Shown: piece by piece, positions 8,886 to 13,514 of the stretch | Position numbering within the stretch: the first letter of the stretch is position 1 | How the letters are laid out: each line of letters opens with the position of its first letter | From: Chlamydomonas sphaeroides | Lineage: Eukaryota; Chlorophyta; Chlorophyceae; Chlamydomonadales; Chlamydomonadaceae | Length of the DNA: 13,514 nucleotides | Direction: 5' to 3' | Assembly: GCA_001662425.1 (NCBI GenBank) | Contig: BDDC01001692.1 | Coordinates: 869-14,382 of the forward strand | Program-made: the position numbers and the translations under genes | Notes under the pieces: generated by a model | Database searches by the model: none | What the model saw: the letters and a program-made list of their open reading frames with translations, nothing else | Told to the model about the DNA's origin: nothing

Positions 8886-11800
8886 CTACTGCCGCGCCGC
8901 GCCGCCGTCGGCCGCACCCGACCTGACGCGCACGCCCTGCTCGGCCGCCTCGCCGCCACCATTGCTGGCCCCCTTCCCGCCGCTGCCACTCCCGTTGCCA
9001 TTCATGGCACCGCCGCTGCCCGCCTCACGCGCCCCGGCTCCTGACCGCAGGTCCCAGCCCAGGCCGCCCAGCCCCGCCGCAGCGCCGCCGCTGCCCAGCC
9101 CGTTGCCGGCTGCTGCCTGCGCGGCCGCCTCCTCGCTCACCAGCAGGCCCGCGCCGCCGCCCTCCGCCGCTGCCGGCGCGCCCACGGGCCCGGCGGCGCC
9201 AATCAGGTCGTCGTCGGCGTACTGCTGCTGCAGGGGCGTGTAGATGGCGAAGTCGGGCACCAGCAGCTTGTCCAGCACCGCGTCCCTTGGAGGGGGAGGT
9301 TGGTGCAACAACAGCAGGAGGGGCAGGGCGGCAGGATGGAGGGATGGGGGGATGGCAGTCAGCAGCAGCAGCTCGTCCAGGACCGCGTCCCTGCGGAGGG
9401 CTGTACGGCATGGCATGGCATGCTGCTCACACAGCACCCACACCGTCACCAATCGGCACCCAGGACGTGCTGCGCGGGGCGTGTTACTTGAACTTGCAAA
9501 CTTCATGTGAACACAGCACCCCACATGCTGACGTGCGGTGGGAAGGAGGGGCGTGGTTCACGGCGAGCAGCGGCATGGCGGGCGCAGCAAGGGAAGCCCG
9601 GATCCAGTACCGGATCCCAAGACGCCGCCGGATCCGCCGTACCGCCCGTACCTGTAGTTGTCCAGCAGTGCCAGGAAGGCGGCGTTGGCCTCGATCCGGA
9701 ACTCGGCCACGGGGTTGGAGCCGTTGGCGGCGCGGATGTTCACCGCGTTGCGCAGGCGGCTGGTGTCCTCCAGGAAGCAGCTCCACAGGCCGTCCAGCCA
9801 CAGCAGCAGCACCGACTGCTCGATGCCGCAGATCTGCGCGCAGCGGTGCGGGGGAGGGACGGGAGGGGAGGAGAGGACGGACGTCACGGGTGCAGCGCTC
9901 CAGGGAGGGGAGCACATGATTTTACAGACGGATGAAGGGCAGGGGTTGCGCCATGAGCGCCAGGACATGCGCGCTTTGCTGGAAGGAGAGGAAGAGGGAG
10001 GGGGATGTACCATGGGAAAGGGAGGGGGAGGGAGCGAGGGCGCCTACGTGGCGAGGCTGCCACGTGGCCGGGCCGAGGGGTGGGCAGCGCGGCGAGAGCG
10101 CTAGGCAGGCGGCGCGGGCGGCGGCACGTCGCCTCGGGCGCGACTCGCCTGCTGCTCCGCGTCGATGTCGGTGTACCCAAACATGGGGCTGGCGGTCAGC
10201 GTGAGGCGCGCCGCCAGCCGCCTGCTCTCGTAGGCGCCGATGAGCACCTCGCCCAGGTAGTTGCGCAGCACCGCCACCTGGCAGGGGAGGGGAGGGCAAG
10301 GGACGGGGAGGGCGTTGGAGGGAACTGCGGCTTCGCTAAAGTCAGGCAGTCATGAACGGAGGTTGCGCAGCGCCGACAGCTTGGGGCGGAGGGCGCGGAG
10401 GGGGAAGCTGGGGCGAGAACGTGCTGGGAAGGAAGGCTGGGCTCGCGTGCGAGGGATAGCCGCGCGCATCTGGCAGCAGGCTCCGGGGCGCGTGCGCACC
10501 CGGGGGGCGGCGGCGGACCGCGACGCAGCAGCAGCTCCGCATCGCGTCACGTGCACGCAACGCAACGTCCGCACCGTGCCTGCCCCGGCGACCATGGCAG
10601 ACCGCAGGACAGCCGCAGCCCAGCCGCAGCCCACGCAACGGCGACAGCGACGCACAGCACGATGCAAGCTTTCCGCCGCGCTGCCCCGCCCCCAATGACA
10701 CCCCGCCGGCACGCCCCACGGCCACCAGGTCGCACCTTCTCCGCAAACGGCCCCGTCAGCGGTGGCCGCTGCATGAGGCCGTCCAGCTGGCCGCCAGGCT
10801 GCAGCCGCAGCACCGCCGGCCCGCCGCTCGCGTCACCGCCGCCGTCGCCGCCGCCGCCCTCGGCGTCACCGTAGCCGAACAGCGCGCGGTGCGTGGCGAG
10901 GCGCAGCTGGAACTTGAAGCTGCCCGCCACCTCGCGCTCGGCGGGGACGTGCCACTCGAGCGGCCCCGTGCCGGCGATGTACTCGGCCAGGCTGCGGAGC
11001 TGCGAGGGGCGTAGCAGGAGGGGATGGCGGGTACCATGGGTGAGAGGAAGCACGGACGCGAAGAAATTCCCGGTAAGAGGCGGTGGTTGGGGAGGTGTTC
11101 GGATGTGGCGGAGGTGTTCAGGTTTGGGCGTGCAGCGGGGCACAGCAGCTGGTGCGCCTGGCGCCTGGCGCCGAGCGCAGTGCGGCGCAGTTCGGTGTGC
11201 GCCGCGCTGGGCGCAGTGCGGTGTGCGCCGCGCCGCCCGCACCTGCTCGCCCGACAGCACCTCGAGCTCCTCGTTCTGCAGAGGAGGGGAGCGCAGGCGT
11301 GGGTGGGCGTGGCAGGGGCGACATGTAAGACGCGTGGGTCAGCGGGAGGCGGGCGGCGACCGCGGCCTTGGCCGATGCCACATACATGCCGTACACACCC
11401 CCACTGCGCCGTACGCGCCTGCATGAACACGGGCATCTGGCTGCCGTCCTCGCCCTTGGCCACGCCTGCGGTGACGGCAAAGGGGTGGCAGGCGGTGCTC
11501 GTGGACTGCTAGCGGGCGCCCACTCCGGCTCCCGCAGCGTAGCGCAGGGAGCGTCTCTGCTACACCCGAACAGCGCAGCCCACATTGGGCCTCGCTCGCT
11601 GCAGCCACAACCGGGCCCCACCCACCGAACAGCTCCAGCAGCTTGCGCACGGTGGGGTTGGTGGCGGCGGCCTCGCTGACTTGGCCCAGGTTGACCAGGG
11701 TCTTGGTGGTGCGGCCGGGCGGGTTGACCAGCGTGCGCAGGCAGTGCAGCACCGCCTGGGCGAGGGAGGAAGGGAACGGGGGCGGCAGGGGAGCAGAGGC

Positions 11801-13297
11801 GGAGGGGGTGTGCAGGGCAGAGCGTGCGAGTAACAAGCTGCACCCCAGGAGGTGTGCCCCGCGGCTGTGGGCGCATGTGGCGGCTGCGCTCCGACGGCTG
11901 CGCGCCGCGCCCCGCTACTCCGGGCTCGCCCAGCTCGCTCAGCCGCACCTGCAGCGGGCTGACGCGCCGCCCCTCCGCCGCCGCGTCGGGCGCCACGCCG
12001 GGCAGCTCCGTCATCGGCACCGTCTCCGCCAGCCAGCGCGCCGGCGGCATGCCCGGGTCCAGGTACCGCCCCACCAGCTCGTCCACGTACCGCTGTACGA
12101 CAAACGGCAGAGGCGTACCACCGTACGGCAAGAGGTGCACGGCACGGACCGAGCAGTCAGCGCGCGAGCTTCAGGGCTGGCGTGGCAGGGCTGCGTACAG
12201 CATCACACGCGCCAGGCGGCTCGACTTCCTCGCTTCACCTGAACGCATGTCCAAGACCAACCCACGCAGCGAGCCCCGGCGCCGACCGGGGGCCCCCACC
12301 CACACGCACAGGCACAGGCACACGCACAGGCACAGGCATACCCACGCCCGCCGGGCAGCCTCACCTGAGTGAGCACGTACACGATCTGCTGCCGCTGCAT
12401 GTCGCCGCCGGTGAGGATGAGGCGGCGCAGGGTGTAGAGATTGCGGCGGTAGTCCTCCATGACAGCGTCGTAGCGCTTGGTCTGGTGGGGGGAGGGGTCG
12501 AGGGAGGGAGGGTGGCAGGGCAGGGCAGGGCAGGGAACGGGAGGGCAGGTGGTGGGATGATTGGGTAGGCGTGGGGTGCGGCGGGGGTGGATTGGAGGTC
12601 CCCACGCCCCGGCCGCGGGCTGCGCTCCCGTCGGACGCCGTACCTCGAGGCGCATGTTCTGCGACAGTGACTCGTACGACCGTACGGCATAGTTGACCAG
12701 GTAGTTGACCGGCGGGCCCTCCAGAAAGTCCACGCCGGACTGCGGCGGTTGCGGGGGCCGTACGGGGGCAGCACCACGCGGGGATCACAGACAGGAAGCC
12801 GCAGGTCACAGCCAGCGGTCACATCCCGGCAGCGCCCAGCCTGCCGTACTGTGGTGCCGTACAGTGCCGTACCTGCAGCTGGCTGCCCAGCTGGCTGAGC
12901 ATTGCGCTCAGCTTGTCCATGCCGTACACCGCCAGCAGCGGGTCCAGGCAGTCCAGCAGCATCATGCTCTCGCCGGGGTCGCCCTGGAGGTTGGTTGGGC
13001 AGTCGGTTGGGCGGTTGGTTGGGCGCGCCGTTTGCTAGTTGGCCTGGCAGTTGGCAGAGTGGCGCATGCGGCCCGGCCCGGGCTGCGGCGGCCCATTGCG
13101 GCGGCCCACTGCACCCCGCAGCCGTGCACAGCGGCCCCGTGCCGAGGAGCACAGGTAGCGCCGCGCGCAGGCTCGCTCACCTGGCGGCCCGCGCGGCCGC
13201 GCAGCTGCAGCTCTATGCGCGGGCTCTCGTGCAGCGAGGTGCCCACCACCAGCAGCCCGCCCGACTGCCGGACCTCGTCCCGGTAGCGAGCACACTC
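8886..13297 (-). CDS. SECA2: SecA2-type chloroplast preprotein translocase ATPase, C-terminal part (gene continues beyond the window's right end)
   Basis: Exons: 13297-13181, 12983-12873, 12739-12644, 12481-12365, 12092-11949, 11755-11626, 11465-11395 (or 11419), 11275-11243, 10999-10736, 10277-10149, 9833-9652, and 9285 (or 9390)-8886 (TAG). About 597 residues are visible. The first exon ends the ATPase core: SGGLLVVGTSLHES and the arginine-finger motif QLRGRAGRQ, then GDPG. A long helical-scaffold stretch follows (VNYLVNYAVRSYES, KRYDAVMEDYRRNLYTLRRLILTG), then the helical-wing region with a Gly-rich insert. The two-helix finger (LLLWLDGLW, then LRNAVNIRAANGSNPVAEFRIEA) is in the 9833 exon. 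The LRRLILTG and IEQSVLLLWLDGLW strings resemble plant SECA2 more than SECA1. SECA2 drives protein insertion at the plastid inner envelope. There is no bacterial zinc-finger tail; the end is a Gly/Ala/Ser-rich low-complexity tail. The start codon, transit peptide and Walker motifs lie outside. Confidence 0.85.
9261..9400 (-). repeat. Tandem duplication carrying the last SecA2 splice acceptor twice
   Basis: Plus-strand segments 9261-9294 and 9366-9400 are near-identical copies exactly 105 bp (35 codons) apart. Each contains a minus-strand acceptor followed by codons for RDAVLD and then K or E and LL. The upstream copy has the better acceptor (CCGCAG, exon from 9390); the downstream copy has AAG (exon from 9285). 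The frame stays open between them, so either acceptor joins phase-correctly to the exon ending at 9652. Only the downstream copy continues into VPDFAIYTPLQQQY. Confidence 0.7.
9922..9926 (-). terminator. Intronic TGTAA motif in the SecA2-like gene
   Basis: The minus strand reads TGTAA inside the intron between the exons ending at 10149 and starting at 9833. It matches the algal polyadenylation signal but its use is unproven. Use with intron retention would give a protein lacking the two-helix finger. Confidence 0.2.
12303..12338. repeat. Two perfect 18-bp tandem repeats in a SecA2 intron
   Basis: CACGCACAGGCACAGGCA occurs at 12303-12320 and 12321-12338, with partial copies on either side. 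It lies about 25 bp inside the intron that follows the exon 12481-12365. It is simple-sequence intron DNA. Confidence 0.8.
12988..13024. repeat. GGTTGG-type repeat next to a SecA2 splice acceptor
   Basis: The plus strand carries repeated GGTTGGGC and GGTTGG units. On the minus strand these read GCCCAACC and form the pyrimidine-rich tract directly before the acceptor of the exon starting at 12983 (GDPGES). Confidence 0.6.
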
Positions 13298-13514
13298 CTG
13301 CGGGTGGGGGAGCGGGAGGCAGGGGATGGGGTGCGGGTTCATGCCAGGGGCTGGAGGTGGATGGAGGGAGCGATCCGCCACAGCCTCAGGCAAAGACAAC
13401 ACGACGCGTGATCCCAATTTGGAGCTTTTTTTCCCACCGTCGCCACGACAGCACTGCCCTGCCGTTCCTTCTTTGCCGGCGCCCAACTGCTCGCAGCCCC
13501 CCCCCCCCCCACAC
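13298..13514 (-). other. Intron of the SecA2-like gene, running off the window
   Basis: Upstream of the acceptor at 13298-13300 the minus strand shows a pyrimidine-rich approach and no SecA-like coding sequence. It includes a stretch of about seven T on the plus strand near 13426 and ends in a homopolymer. The preceding exon, with the rest of the second nucleotide-binding domain, should lie beyond the window. Confidence 0.55.
13497..13510. repeat. 14-bp C homopolymer (G on the minus strand)
   Basis: Fourteen C in a row at 13497-13510, inside the presumed SecA2 intron. Homopolymers of this kind are prone to length errors in sequencing, so the exact count is uncertain. Confidence 0.85.

Noticed and set aside
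12303..12338. Tandem repeat considered as a CRISPR-like array or minisatellite gene feature
   Set aside because: There are only two full units, no spacers, and it lies inside an intron of a eukaryotic gene.
1..13514. Search for transposons, tRNA or rRNA genes, and a defence or secondary-metabolism cluster
   Set aside because: No terminal inverted repeats with transposase, reverse transcriptase, tRNA-like cloverleaf or rRNA segments were recognised by eye. The three genes are ordinary nuclear genes without a shared pathway.

Overview
The window looks like nuclear DNA of a volvocine green alga (Chlamydomonas or Volvox type). It is very GC-rich, and its genes are split by many short introns (about 80-460 bp) with GTGAG/GTGCG/GTACGG donors and CAG acceptors. 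Proteins carry long Ala/Gly/Pro/Gln-rich inserts, and a TGTAA polyadenylation signal lies where algal nuclear genes use it. The species cannot be fixed from the sequence alone. All exon boundaries below were read by eye, by requiring GT-AG (twice possibly GC-AG) junctions that keep phase and rejoin recognisable protein motifs.

Three genes lie head to tail, all on the minus strand. At the right is the 3' part of a SecA2-type chloroplast protein-translocation ATPase (twelve exons visible, 13297 down to 8886; the 5' part lies outside). In the middle is a complete eight-exon gene for a large receptor-like protein kinase (7986 down to 2065, 1697 residues). It has a signal peptide, a repeat-containing ectodomain, a proline-rich stalk, one membrane helix and a TKL-type kinase domain with large insertions. 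At the left is the 5' part of a glutathione S-transferase-like gene (1406 down to about 304, continuing outside), which includes an 18-nt microexon.

The intergenic stretches are short. The 7987-8885 gap holds the SecA2 3' UTR with its TGTAA signal and a TATA-like box for the kinase gene. The 1407-2064 gap holds the kinase 3' UTR and the GST upstream region, with an unusual cluster of four GTAC cores. No plus-strand gene, RNA gene, transposon or CRISPR array was found.

The genes are not an operon and share no obvious pathway. The points most worth a second look are: the SecA2 fingertip, where an Ala sits at the position of the functionally important aromatic; a 105-bp-spaced tandem duplication that carries the last SecA2 splice acceptor twice in frame; two possible GC-AG introns; the non-RD kinase with an approximately 170-residue insertion containing a duplicated SLWQGL motif; and the three internal repeats of the kinase ectodomain.
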